In this document: piece by piece, positions 8,686 through 16,285 of the stretch
Position numbering within the stretch: position 1 is the first letter of the stretch
Layout of the letters: every line of letters begins with the position of its first letter
Assembly: GCF_029936995.1 (NCBI RefSeq)
Contig: NZ_JAPYRE010000001.1
Coordinates: 496,001-560,000 of the forward strand
Source: Henriciella sp.
GTDB taxonomy: Bacteria > Pseudomonadota > Alphaproteobacteria > Caulobacterales > Hyphomonadaceae
Direction: 5' to 3'
DNA length: 64,000 bases
Program-made: the position numbers and the translations under genes
Notes under the pieces: model-generated
The model's input: the letters and a program-made list of their open reading frames with translations, nothing else
Database searches by the model: none
Told to the model about the DNA's origin: nothing

Positions 8686-9513
8686 TCACGCACGTATCTG
8701 TCGCAAGTCTTGCCTCCATGCGTACCCGCCACGAGAAAGCGGCCTCTCTGGCGGTCCTGCCATGGAGGCGTATGCGGTTACAGGGAGCCAGGCCGCCAGA
8801 CCAGGCGGCCCGCGCCGGATCTCCGAGGTGAGATGGGCAAGCGCGTCCTTCAGCCAGGGCGGTGTGTGGGGTGAGCGATAGCCCGGCGGCCAGCCGGGGC
8901 GAACGGGCGAGGTGCGCCCCCGTTCCAGCGGCGGCAGGGCGGCTTTCCGGGCAAGGAAGCGGGCATGACGCCGGGCCAGCTTTTCCGGGTTTTCGAGAAT
9001 GGCCTGAAGCCCGCGCAGCCGCGCGATGAGCGGCGCGGCGGACGCGTCGTCTTCTGCTGTATCTGTGACAGGGGCCGCCGGGTAGGGCGCATCGAGGCAG
9101 AGGATGCGCGGCCCGATGCCGGGCACGTAAACCGGGCGCGGCCTGCGCCGGCGCGTATAGAGTGTTTCGAAGAGCTGGAAATGTGTGGTGGTGGCGCCGT
9201 CATCCCGGACACGCGAGGCGTGATCCGGGACCTGCTTCCGGGTGGCACTGGGTCCCGGCACGCCCTCCGGGCGGCCGGGATGACGGCCCACCTCCACCTC
9301 CCGCGCCATCAGGACGATGAGGCGGCGGGTCAGCGCTTCGGCAGGGCGCAGCAGGCGCAATATGTAGCGGCGCAGGGCATGCGGGATACGCTCCGGCCCG
9401 GCACCGTCGACCACACCGGCAAGCAGCATCAGCCGGGCGAGCAGCGCTTCAAGCTGCGGCCGGATACGCGCCATCGCGCCCTGAAGATGCCGGTCTGTCT
9501 GCGGTCTCGTCAT
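8686..9513 (-). CDS. Conserved hypothetical protein interrupted in frame by a palindromic repeat element
   Basis: The 275-residue, strongly basic frame has two amphipathic helical blocks (LQGAMARIRPQLEALLARLM; HALRRYILRLLRPAEALTRR) near the N-terminus and a later conserved-looking part (YVPGIGPRILCLDAPYP; LIARLRGLQAILENPEKLAR). Residues about 76-106 are encoded by a 92-bp palindromic element whose translation (GRHPGRPEGVPGPSATRKQV) is a repeat-derived peptide, not ordinary protein. The frame stays open through the element, so the gene product probably tolerates it as a linker. I set the start at the ATG at 9513; the longer frame begins inside another repeat. No function is recognised and no signal peptide or membrane span is visible. 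Confidence 0.65.
   Translation of the reverse strand: MTRPQTDRHLQGAMARIRPQLEALLARLMLLAGVVDGAGPERIPHALRRYILRLLRPAEALTRRLIVLMAREVEVGRHPGRPEGVPGPSATRKQVPDHASRVRDDGATTTHFQLFETLYTRRRRPRPVYVPGIGPRILCLDAPYPAAPVTDTAEDDASAAPLIARLRGLQAILENPEKLARRHARFLARKAALPPLERGRTSPVRPGWPPGYRSPHTPPWLKDALAHLTSEIRRGPPGLAAWLPVTAYASMAGPPERPLSRGGYAWRQDLRQIRA
9196..9287. repeat. Palindromic repeat element lying inside a coding sequence
   Basis: Perfect 13-bp terminal arms GCCGTCATCCCGG and CCGGGATGACGGC bound a 92-bp unit; a second inner stem pairs CCGGGACC (about 9226) with GGTCCCGG (about 9251). The same architecture, outer GTCATCCCGG arms with inner CCGGGACC stem, occurs at 58637-58741. This matches the intergenic palindromic units common in alphaproteobacterial genomes, but here it sits within the gene at 8686-9513 and is translated. 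Confidence 0.85.
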
Positions 9514-9619
9514 GGTGTGAGGACGGTACACCAGGAGTCCGGCTGTAGGACGTATTGGTGTAGCGGCACCCGTGCTTACACGCGTAGGCGGGAATCTCAT
9601 GCAGCGCGCGCCGGACCTT

Positions 9620-9665
9620 CCTGTCAGAGGTTCCCGCTTCCGCGGGAATAAGCCGGGAAGACAGG
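9620..9665. repeat. Short nested inverted repeat (GTTCCCGC family)
   Basis: Outer arms CCTGTC and GACAGG enclose an inner hairpin TTCCCGC-TTCC-GCGGGAA at 9631-9648. A related GCGGGAAT sequence lies 40 bases upstream at 9588-9596. The unit occupies the gap between the interrupted gene and the small ORF at 9733 and resembles dispersed repetitive palindromes rather than a terminator (no T-run). Confidence 0.6.
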
Positions 9666-9732
9666 CCCAAAAGGAAAGCCCCTCTCCAGGGGATGACGGA
9701 GAGGGGCTCGCGGTCAGGTCCGGAGCGCAGGA

Positions 9733-9849
9733 TTATTTCTTGCGCTGGTCCTGGTCTTTCGACGCGCCGGGCCTGTTCGGCTGGTTCTGGTCGTTCTTCG
9801 GCTTGTCGTTTTGCGGCTTGCCAGGTTTCGGTTTCTGTTGGTTGGGCAT
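9733..9849 (-). CDS. Small hydrophilic Lys/Pro/Gln/Asn-rich protein, 38 aa
   Basis: The frame reads MPNQQKPKPGKPQNDKPKND and continues in the same composition to a KDQDQRKK end: no hydrophobic core, about one quarter Lys/Arg, with proline throughout, so it is probably disordered. A GGAGAG ribosome site lies about 11 bases upstream of the ATG. I chose this short start because the longer frame upstream has unrelated composition. No function is known; the biased yet non-repetitive composition and the ribosome site are the only evidence that it is a gene. Confidence 0.5.
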   Translation of the reverse strand: MPNQQKPKPGKPQNDKPKNDQNQPNRPGASKDQDQRKK

Positions 9850-10457
9850 TGTACTACTCACTCTCCAAGTGCCATCGCCCGGGCCGTTCTGGCGCCGGGG
9901 ATGATAGCACGATTTGCCTCTGGAGACTGCCGGACGCCATGTCCGTGCAGGCAGGAGCAGCGCCTGTCTCGCGGGTGAGGGCTCGCCCCATGCGCGAGTC
10001 GCGCAACTGAAATATCGCTTCATGCGCGAATAAACGCAACGGGCTTTCGCGCGAGGCTTGGGTGAAATTTTGGAGAGGATTGGGGCACTATCTGCTGGAT
10101 CGTGTCACGCGCCCCCGCGGTTTACGCGGTCTGAGTGCCCGGCTTTTAAGTCTCTGGTTTTTACGCGCTTTGTAAGGATCAGGAGATGGGCTCTCAGAGC
10201 GTTGTCCTGTCGAGGGAGACGCCTGCCTTGGATATGGGGCGAGCCAGTTTTTGCCGCGGATACCTGCGCAGGCAGGTATCCATGGCGCTGTGTCGCTAAG
10301 GATGTCCCATGGGTCCCTGCCTGCGCAGGGACCGGCGGAGAGAGTGGGTTCTGGAAAAGATTTTGGGCGGTGTCCGATCCGTGTCAGGCGGTCAAGGGCG
10401 CATGCCCGCTGCGCTCTGTACCTGTCTAGACACAGCACTTTCTATGGCCTTGAACTC
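9850..10457. other. Non-coding, repeat-rich gap of about 600 bases
   Basis: No frame here has convincing composition; the open frames present are short and overlap one another on both strands. The interval holds the paired inverted hairpins at 10256-10335. It separates the short Lys/Pro-rich ORF from the lower-GC gene at 10458 and may be a site where repeats and foreign DNA accumulate. Confidence 0.6.
10256..10335. repeat. Pair of inverted hairpins (CCTGCGCAGGCAGG family)
   Basis: The hairpin GGATACCTGC-GCAG-GCAGGTATCC (10258-10281) is followed 30 bases later by GGTCCCTG...CAGGGACC (10312-10333). The second unit is an inverted copy of the first: read on the other strand it gives CCTGCGCAGGCAGG flanked by GTCCC/GGGAC in place of ATACC/GGTAT. 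The arms have changed together so that base-pairing is kept, which suggests that structure is what is conserved. Confidence 0.75.
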
Positions 10458-11285
10458 CTAGGGCAAGGCCGCCGCGCCATAAGCAGATTCAGCACGAAGC
10501 CTTTCGCCTGTGTCACCTTCCATCGCTATCAGCGTCTTATTGATAGAAATGGCGATATCGCAAATCTCAGGCGTGTCAGGTGAGGACTTTTGCATAAGCG
10601 CGAGATCGTCTCCGGTTGCACCGGTGGCATACCACTCAGAGAAAAATTTCTGCCAGTCAGATTCAATTGCATGCTTGGGTTCCGCAGAAGAATTGCGCCC
10701 TTCGGCAATGGCAGAAAACAATGCCGTTCCTTTGTCTCTTATGATCTCTTCTAGTTTAGGATAGGCATTTTCGGGGAGTGCAGCAGGCCCGCCAGCTACA
10801 AATCTGGCGCATACATCTATACCGAAATCGTCTCGTATGGAGCGAGTTAGTTGCAATTCTTTCGTAAGAATTTTGGATATCTGCTCGTCAGACGCTTGGC
10901 GTATATTACCGGCATATTTCATGCGTAGATTTGAAGTAAATTCAAAGCCCATTTGCTCGGCTTCTTCAGGATTCAGCGAAGGTGCCTTGCGGGCAAGTTC
11001 ATTTAGATAAGCTCCATATTCATCTGGAAACTCAGCTTGAAGCTGCCTAAAGAGTGGGTCTGTCCGAAGCTCAGTATCAAGCTGGTCACGCAATTCCCCT
11101 GACGCACTTATTGCGGAAGGATCGACAAAGCGACTAAGGGTAATGCCGATAATTACACCGATCACTATAAAAGGGGCTGCGTTCGACGCCTTAAATAGTT
11201 TGGCCGCCGCGAGTCCTAATGCAGCACCGAGCCCACTTCCAACTGCTCCAGCTATTGCGGCGAAAATAATAGCCTGAAAGTCCAT
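10458..11285 (-). CDS. Membrane-anchored protein of unknown function, lower GC than neighbours
   Basis: The 275-residue frame has two N-terminal hydrophobic segments (about residues 5-30, a Gly/Ala-rich span; and 37-52, PFIVIGVIIGITLS), then a soluble, mainly helical region containing two cysteines (DVCARF; EICDIAI). It is probably anchored in the inner membrane. The DNA is visibly richer in A and T than the surrounding genes and uses codons such as AAA, ATA and TTA more often, and it lies beside a repeat-rich gap, so recent acquisition is plausible. No family is recognised. Confidence 0.7.
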   Translation of the reverse strand: MDFQAIIFAAIAGAVGSGLGAALGLAAAKLFKASNAAPFIVIGVIIGITLSRFVDPSAISASGELRDQLDTELRTDPLFRQLQAEFPDEYGAYLNELARKAPSLNPEEAEQMGFEFTSNLRMKYAGNIRQASDEQISKILTKELQLTRSIRDDFGIDVCARFVAGGPAALPENAYPKLEEIIRDKGTALFSAIAEGRNSSAEPKHAIESDWQKFFSEWYATGATGDDLALMQKSSPDTPEICDIAISINKTLIAMEGDTGERLRAESAYGAAALP

Positions 11286-11379
11286 TTGCCCCTCGCGTGA
11301 TATCTATTCCTAGTATTGGCACTGACGCTAAAGGCAAGTGGTCTGAGTGGCGGATATTGCGCGGTCATCTCATCCGCCA

Positions 11380-14172
11380 TCAATGCGCTTCGGCCCAGCT
11401 GCTTGCGGCGCGGGCCTCGACGTCGAGTGGGACGGAGAGGTCGAGGGCGGGTTTCGGGGCGGCCTGCATGACTTTCTGGACGACCGCGATCGTGTCCTCG
11501 GCCTGGTCCTTCGGGCATTCGAAGATCAGTTCGTCGTGGACCTGTAGCAGCATCTTCGCGTCGAGCTTTTTCTTGGCGAGCGCGTCGGGCATGCTGATCA
11601 TGGCGCGCTTGATGATGTCGGCGGCCGAGCCCTGGATGGGGGCATTGATGGCCTGGCGTTCGGCAAAGGCGCGTTGCGCGCCGTTCTTCGAGCCCATCTC
11701 TTTCAGGTGGAGCTTCCGGCCGAAGGCGGTCTTCACATAGAGGTTTTCCTTCGCGAAGGCCTTGGTCTCGTCCATGTATTTGCGGATGCCGGGGAACTTC
11801 TCGAAATAGGCCTTGATATAGTCCGACGCCTCGCCGCGCTCGATGCCGAGCTGGTTGGCAAGGCCGAAGGCGGAAATGCCGTATATGATGCCGAAATTGA
11901 TCGCCTTGGCGCGACGGCGCACCATCGGGTCCATACCGTCGATGGGGGTGTCGAACATCTCGCTGGCCGTCATGGCGTGGATGTCCAGGCCCTCTTTGAA
12001 CGCGTTCTTGAGCGCGTCGATGTTGGCGATATGGGCGAGCAGCCTGAGTTCGATCTGGCTGTAGTCGGCGCTGATCAGGACATTGCCCTCTTCGGCGATG
12101 AAGGCTTCGCGGATCTTGCGGCCTTCCTCGGTGCGGATCGGAATGTTCTGGAGGTTCGGGTCCGTCGAGGAGAGGCGGCCTGTCTGCGCGCCGGCCATCG
12201 AGTAAGAGGTGTGGACGCGTTTCGTCTGCGGATTGATCGCGTCCTGGAGGGCTTCGGTATAGGTCGAGCGCAGTTTTGAGAGCATCCGCCAGTCGAGGAT
12301 GATCTGCGGCAGTTCGTGGCCCTGCGCGGCGAGGTATTCCAGTTGTGAGGCGTCGGTCGACCACTGGCCGGACTTGGTCTTCTTGCCGCCGGGCAGGTCC
12401 ATCTCGCCGAACAGGATTTCGCCGAGCTGTTTGGGCGAGCCCATGTTGAACTCGGTGCCGGCGGCCTTGTAGGCGGCGTCCTCAAGGCCCGCCATGCGCT
12501 GCTGGAAATCCGCCGACATGCGAGAGAGATGATCACGGTCGACCTTGATGCCGGCGCGCTCCATGTCGGCCAGCACCGGGATCAGCGGGCGGTCGAGCGT
12601 CTCGTAGACGGAGGTGACCTTTTCGCGGAAGAGGCGTGGCTTGAACGCCTGCCAGAGGCGCAGTGTCACGTCGGCATCCTCAGCGGCGTAACGAGTGGCT
12701 GGTTCCAGCGCCACACGGTCGAAGCTGACCTGCGATTTGCCTGAGCCGGCGACTTCCTTGAACGGGATCGGCGTGTGATGGAAATAGCGCTCCGACAGCT
12801 CGTCCATGCCGTGGCCGTGCATTCCGGCATGAAGGGCAAAGGAGAGCAGCATCGTGTCGTCGACGGGGCTGACCTCGATGCCGTAGCGGGCAAGGACGGT
12901 GAGGTCATACTTGAAATTCTGGCCGACCTTGAGGACGGACGGGTCTTCCAGCAGCGGTTTCAGCGCGGCGATCACGTCTTCCATACGCAGCTGGCGCGGC
13001 GGGTCTGCGTCGAACATGTCGTCGCCGCCGGAATGGTCCGGGTCGATATGGCCGAGCGGGATATAGGCTGCCTCATTGGGCGCGACGGCGAGCGAGATGC
13101 CGATCAGGTCGCAGGTCTGGCAGTCGAGGCTGTTGGTCTCGGTGTCCAGCCCGATGACGCCGGCCGTATGCGCGCGGGCGATCCAGTCTTCCAGCTCCTT
13201 GAAGTCCCGGATGCAGACATAGCTGTCCGTGTCGAAGCCGATGTCGCCGGGCGAACTTTCCTCGATGACGCCCTCGGCCTCGAAGGTTTCGCGCACGCGC
13301 CGGGTGATGGTGCGGAATTCCATCTTTTCCAGAAAGTCGATCAGGGTCTTCGGGTCCGGCTCGGAGACGGCGAGGTCTTCCAGCGCAACCTCGACGGGGA
13401 CGTCATCCTTCAGCGTGACGAGCGTTTTCGAGATGCGCACGGCATCGGCATGGTCGATCAGGGTCTGGCGGCGCTTGGGCTGCTTGATTTCTTTCGCGCG
13501 CGCCAGAAGGGTTTCGACATCGCCATACTCGTTGAGAAGGGTGGCGGCGGTCTTCACGCCGATGCCGGGTGCGCCGGGGACGTTGTCGACACTGTCACCG
13601 GCCAGTGCCTGCACATCGACAACCCTGTCCGGGGTGACGCCGAACTTGTCGAAGACGGCGTCGATGTCGAGCGTCTTGTTCTTCATCGTGTCGAGCATCA
13701 CCACGCGGTCGGTGACAAGCTGCATCAGATCCTTGTCGGAAGACACAATGGTGACCCGCGCCCCCTTGGCGGCGGCCTGGCGGGCATAGGTGGCGATCAG
13801 GTCGTCGGCTTCGTAGCCTTCCAGCTCGAGGGCGTGGGTGTGGAAGGCGACGGCGGCCTCGCGCACCAGCGGGAATTGCGGGCGCAGGTCTTCCGGCGGG
13901 GCGTCACGATTGGCCTTGTACTCGGCATAGAGGTCGTTGCGGAAGGAGTAGGAGGAATGGTCGAAGATGCAGGCGAAATGGGTTGGCTGGTCGCCGCCTT
14001 TCAGTTCTTCGAGCAGCTTCCAGAGCATGTTGCAGAAGCCTGAGACCGCGCCGACCGGCGTGCCGTCCGAAGCGCGCGTCAGGGGCGGCAGGGCATGATA
14101 GGCGCGGAAGATATAGGCGCTCGCATCAATGAGGTAGAGATGGCTGTCTTCGGTGATCGGCGCTGACGGCAT
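11380..14172 (-). CDS. polA: DNA polymerase I
   Basis: The 930-residue protein has all three domains. The 5' nuclease occupies about residues 1-290 (YLIDASAYIFRAYHALPPLT; IVSSDKDLMQLV). The 3'-5' exonuclease follows with an intact GLDTETNSLD motif near residue 340, so proofreading is probably active. The polymerase domain carries motif A DYSQIELR near 700, motif B RRRAKAINFGIIYG near 750 and motif C QVHDELIFE near 875. It fills gaps in repair and removes RNA primers. It is read alone on the minus strand; start chosen at the ATG before the conserved nuclease strand. Very long open frames on the opposite strand are shadows. Confidence 0.97.
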   Translation of the reverse strand: MPSAPITEDSHLYLIDASAYIFRAYHALPPLTRASDGTPVGAVSGFCNMLWKLLEELKGGDQPTHFACIFDHSSYSFRNDLYAEYKANRDAPPEDLRPQFPLVREAAVAFHTHALELEGYEADDLIATYARQAAAKGARVTIVSSDKDLMQLVTDRVVMLDTMKNKTLDIDAVFDKFGVTPDRVVDVQALAGDSVDNVPGAPGIGVKTAATLLNEYGDVETLLARAKEIKQPKRRQTLIDHADAVRISKTLVTLKDDVPVEVALEDLAVSEPDPKTLIDFLEKMEFRTITRRVRETFEAEGVIEESSPGDIGFDTDSYVCIRDFKELEDWIARAHTAGVIGLDTETNSLDCQTCDLIGISLAVAPNEAAYIPLGHIDPDHSGGDDMFDADPPRQLRMEDVIAALKPLLEDPSVLKVGQNFKYDLTVLARYGIEVSPVDDTMLLSFALHAGMHGHGMDELSERYFHHTPIPFKEVAGSGKSQVSFDRVALEPATRYAAEDADVTLRLWQAFKPRLFREKVTSVYETLDRPLIPVLADMERAGIKVDRDHLSRMSADFQQRMAGLEDAAYKAAGTEFNMGSPKQLGEILFGEMDLPGGKKTKSGQWSTDASQLEYLAAQGHELPQIILDWRMLSKLRSTYTEALQDAINPQTKRVHTSYSMAGAQTGRLSSTDPNLQNIPIRTEEGRKIREAFIAEEGNVLISADYSQIELRLLAHIANIDALKNAFKEGLDIHAMTASEMFDTPIDGMDPMVRRRAKAINFGIIYGISAFGLANQLGIERGEASDYIKAYFEKFPGIRKYMDETKAFAKENLYVKTAFGRKLHLKEMGSKNGAQRAFAERQAINAPIQGSAADIIKRAMISMPDALAKKKLDAKMLLQVHDELIFECPKDQAEDTIAVVQKVMQAAPKPALDLSVPLDVEARAASSWAEAH

Positions 14173-14405
14173 GGACGTGATTCCTCGCTGGCTGCAGCCT
14201 GTTTAGCCGGGAGGGGCGCTGAGGGACAGAGGCGAGACAGTGTCAGAATGCAGTTCCGGCATCACGGCGTGACAAGACAGTCAGTCTGATAGGGGCCCCG
14301 TGTACATTCAATGCTGCTGGACAGTCGCTAAGGCGTTGATAAAAGAACATTAGGCAATACCTAAGCTCGACCGGGCATCACTCCTCTCAGAACGAGGTCT
14401 GCTAT
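14173..14405. promoter_or_regulatory. Divergent promoter region between polA and the GAF kinase
   Basis: This 233-base gap must contain the promoters of both genes since they are transcribed away from each other. A small hairpin TTAGG-CAATA-CCTAA lies near 14349-14363. I see no tRNA or other RNA and no clear -35/-10 pair. Confidence 0.4.
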
Positions 14406-15518
14406 ATGAGAGCGCAGGCACACCCCCTTCAGGCACAAAGACTGGCGGCTTTACGGCGTTACGACATTCTCGATACCCCGCGCGAGTCCGACTTCGATGA
14501 AATCGTCGAGCTTGCCGCCGCAATCTGTGAAACCCCGATTTCTGTCGTCAACCTGATCGACGATGAGCGTCAGTGGTTCAAGGCGGAGACCGGCCTCGGT
14601 GCACGCGAGACCCCGCTGGAAACCTCGATCTGTTCGCATGTGATCCTGGAAGCCGACTTCGTGGAAATTCCAGATACGCATGAAGACCCGCGGACCTGTG
14701 ACAATGAACTTTGCACGCCGGAAGACGGGCTGAGGTTCTATGCCGGTGCGCTGCTGAAGACGAGCAATGGGATGCCGATCGGGACGCTCTGCGTGCTCGA
14801 TAACAAACCCCGGACCCTGACGCCTTATCAGAAGCGGTCACTGGAAATCCTGGCGCGCCGTGTGATGCGGGAACTCGATCTCAGGCTGTCCCTGAAGACA
14901 CAGGCGACGCTGCGAGATGAAATGGACCACAGGGTCAAGAATTCGTTGCAGACCATCGCCTCCTATGTGCGGGTCTATCAGGGGCAGCTGCAAAAGAACG
15001 AGGAACCATCAGCGGTTCTGGACGCCGTGGCACGTCGTGTTGAGGCGGTCTCGGCCCTGCATGAAGCCCTGCACAATACAGCAGACACCCAGCATGTGCA
15101 GCTCGGCGACTTCCTGGAACGGATTACGGGCTACCTGGCCGAATCCGCGCCGCCAAGAATAACGGTTTCCTGCCGGACGCAGCCGCTTGAAGTTGAAGCC
15201 AGGCTTGCAGGAAACATTGGCGTGATCGTCAGCGAATTCGTTGCGAATGCGATCAAGCACGGATTTCCCGAAGGAGAAGCCGGGCATGTCACGCTCGCCA
15301 TGAGTGTGACAGACAATGCGCTTTCCATCAGCTGCACTGATGACGGAGTCGGGTCCGATGCAGCAGGTTCAGGCAAGGGCGAAGCAAAGGTCAGCCTGGG
15401 GACACGCCTGCTCAAGGCGGCAGCTTCCCAGATCGGCGCGCAGATCAACCGCATTCCACTGGACAAGGGCTACAAGGTCGAACTTGCGGTTCCGGTGGAC
15501 GAGCACGTGGTGGGCTAG
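14406..15518 (+). CDS. GAF-domain sensor histidine kinase of the HisKA_2 (HWE-like) type
   Basis: Residues about 10-160 form a GAF domain opening with RRYDILDTPRESDFDEIVEL, closely related to the sensor of the cyclase at 6182. The dimerisation block DEMDHRVKNSLQTIASYVRV with phospho-acceptor His175 is the HisKA_2 signature seen in general-stress kinases of alphaproteobacteria; the ATPase domain shows EFVANAIKHGFPEG and the loop DDGVGSD. There are no membrane spans, so it acts in the cytoplasm. Related kinases feed PhyR or other response regulators, but no partner lies next to it. The gene is preceded by a 230-base gap and stands as a single unit. Confidence 0.9.
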   Translation: MRAQAHPLQAQRLAALRRYDILDTPRESDFDEIVELAAAICETPISVVNLIDDERQWFKAETGLGARETPLETSICSHVILEADFVEIPDTHEDPRTCDNELCTPEDGLRFYAGALLKTSNGMPIGTLCVLDNKPRTLTPYQKRSLEILARRVMRELDLRLSLKTQATLRDEMDHRVKNSLQTIASYVRVYQGQLQKNEEPSAVLDAVARRVEAVSALHEALHNTADTQHVQLGDFLERITGYLAESAPPRITVSCRTQPLEVEARLAGNIGVIVSEFVANAIKHGFPEGEAGHVTLAMSVTDNALSISCTDDGVGSDAAGSGKGEAKVSLGTRLLKAAASQIGAQINRIPLDKGYKVELAVPVDEHVVG

Positions 15519-15527
15519 CCCGGTCCG

Positions 15528-15545
15528 GCGGGTCTGCTGACCCGC
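15528..15545. terminator. Hairpin between convergent genes
   Basis: GCGGGT-CTGCTG-ACCCGC lies just between the stop codons of the GAF kinase and the EF-hand gene. It has no T-run, so a shared terminator role is only tentative. Confidence 0.35.
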
Positions 15546-15547
15546 TG

Positions 15548-16135
15548 TCAGCGGATGGAAGACGGATCTGACGGCTCTTCGCCCGGCAGCCGGCCCGGAA
15601 TTTCCCCCGGACGGCCTATGCCTTCATAGATGCGGCGTCTTTCCTTCTCTTTTTTGGGCGCCTTGAGGGCTGCCACGCGGAGTTCCTGCTGGTCTTCCTC
15701 GCGATAGTCGCGGGCAAGATCCATGATGACATTGCTGAATTCGGCAAAGCTCACACGCCGGTCGAGATTCGGATCGAAGCGCACGGGATTGGCAAGCGAG
15801 TCATCGCGTGTCGGCAGGCTGGCGGCCCATTGCTGCTGCTCGATGGCAGTCAGCCGGTTGTCATTATTGGCATCAGCCTCTGCGAAGGCAGCCTTGATAC
15901 CGGCTTCCATTTCCGCCTGTGAAATACGTCCGTCATCATCGGTGTCGAAGGAGGCCAGCAGGCCGCCGCCGGGTTTCAGCCGGTCCATATTGAGTTTTGA
16001 ACGGTCTTCCTCGGACTTGACCTGACCGGAGCCGGGCAGACGCACGAGGTTATCATCCTCAGCTGCCGACGCGCTGACGGGCAGGGCGCAGGCAAGCATT
16101 GTCACGAGCGCGGATGTGAAAAACAGACGTGTCAT
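15548..16135 (-). CDS. Secreted EF-hand calcium-binding protein
   Basis: The ATG at 16135 follows a strong GGAGGT ribosome site, and the first 25 residues form a signal peptide (LFFTSALVTMLACALPVSASA). Two clear EF-hand loops are present: DTDDDGRISQAE and DANNDNRLTAIE, with a third partial one DPNLDRRVSFAEF. The C-terminus is basic and proline-rich. The protein should bind calcium in the periplasm; the family is widespread and its role here is unknown. It converges on the GAF kinase gene with a GCGGGT/ACCCGC hairpin between them. Confidence 0.88.
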   Translation of the reverse strand: MTRLFFTSALVTMLACALPVSASAAEDDNLVRLPGSGQVKSEEDRSKLNMDRLKPGGGLLASFDTDDDGRISQAEMEAGIKAAFAEADANNDNRLTAIEQQQWAASLPTRDDSLANPVRFDPNLDRRVSFAEFSNVIMDLARDYREEDQQELRVAALKAPKKEKERRRIYEGIGRPGEIPGRLPGEEPSDPSSIR

Positions 16136-16238
16136 GTGACCTCCACTCGTCACCATACAGTCATAACATACTGCACGGTTGCAGAATTACCACATGAGGA
16201 ATGCGTAAGAAGGCGCTTCGCTCCTGTTGATCCTCAGC

Positions 16239-16259
16239 GAGCCTTCGTTTAGGAGGCTC
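16239..16259 (+). promoter_or_regulatory. Leader hairpin before ahcY
   Basis: GAGCCT-TCGTTTAGG-AGGCTC lies 27 bases before the ahcY start codon, directly ahead of an AAGGA ribosome site. Because ahcY leaders in some proteobacteria carry S-adenosylhomocysteine or S-adenosylmethionine riboswitches I looked for their conserved elements and did not find them. It may be a simple mRNA stem. Confidence 0.35.
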
Positions 16260-16285
16260 ATATAAACGTATAAAGGATCATTGAT

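Noticed and set aside
9514-9600. Longer start at 9600 for the gene at 8686
   Set aside because: The additional 29 codons are encoded by repeat DNA (GATTCCCGCC...) and the composition differs from the rest.
12775-14043. Open frame of 422 codons opposite polA
   Set aside because: It is an antisense shadow of a high-GC gene whose motifs A, B and C are all in the other strand; it lacks family features.
16160-16285. Possible S-adenosylhomocysteine or SAM riboswitch before ahcY
   Set aside because: The conserved bulges and pseudoknot sequences of these riboswitches are not visible; only a simple 6-bp hairpin is present.
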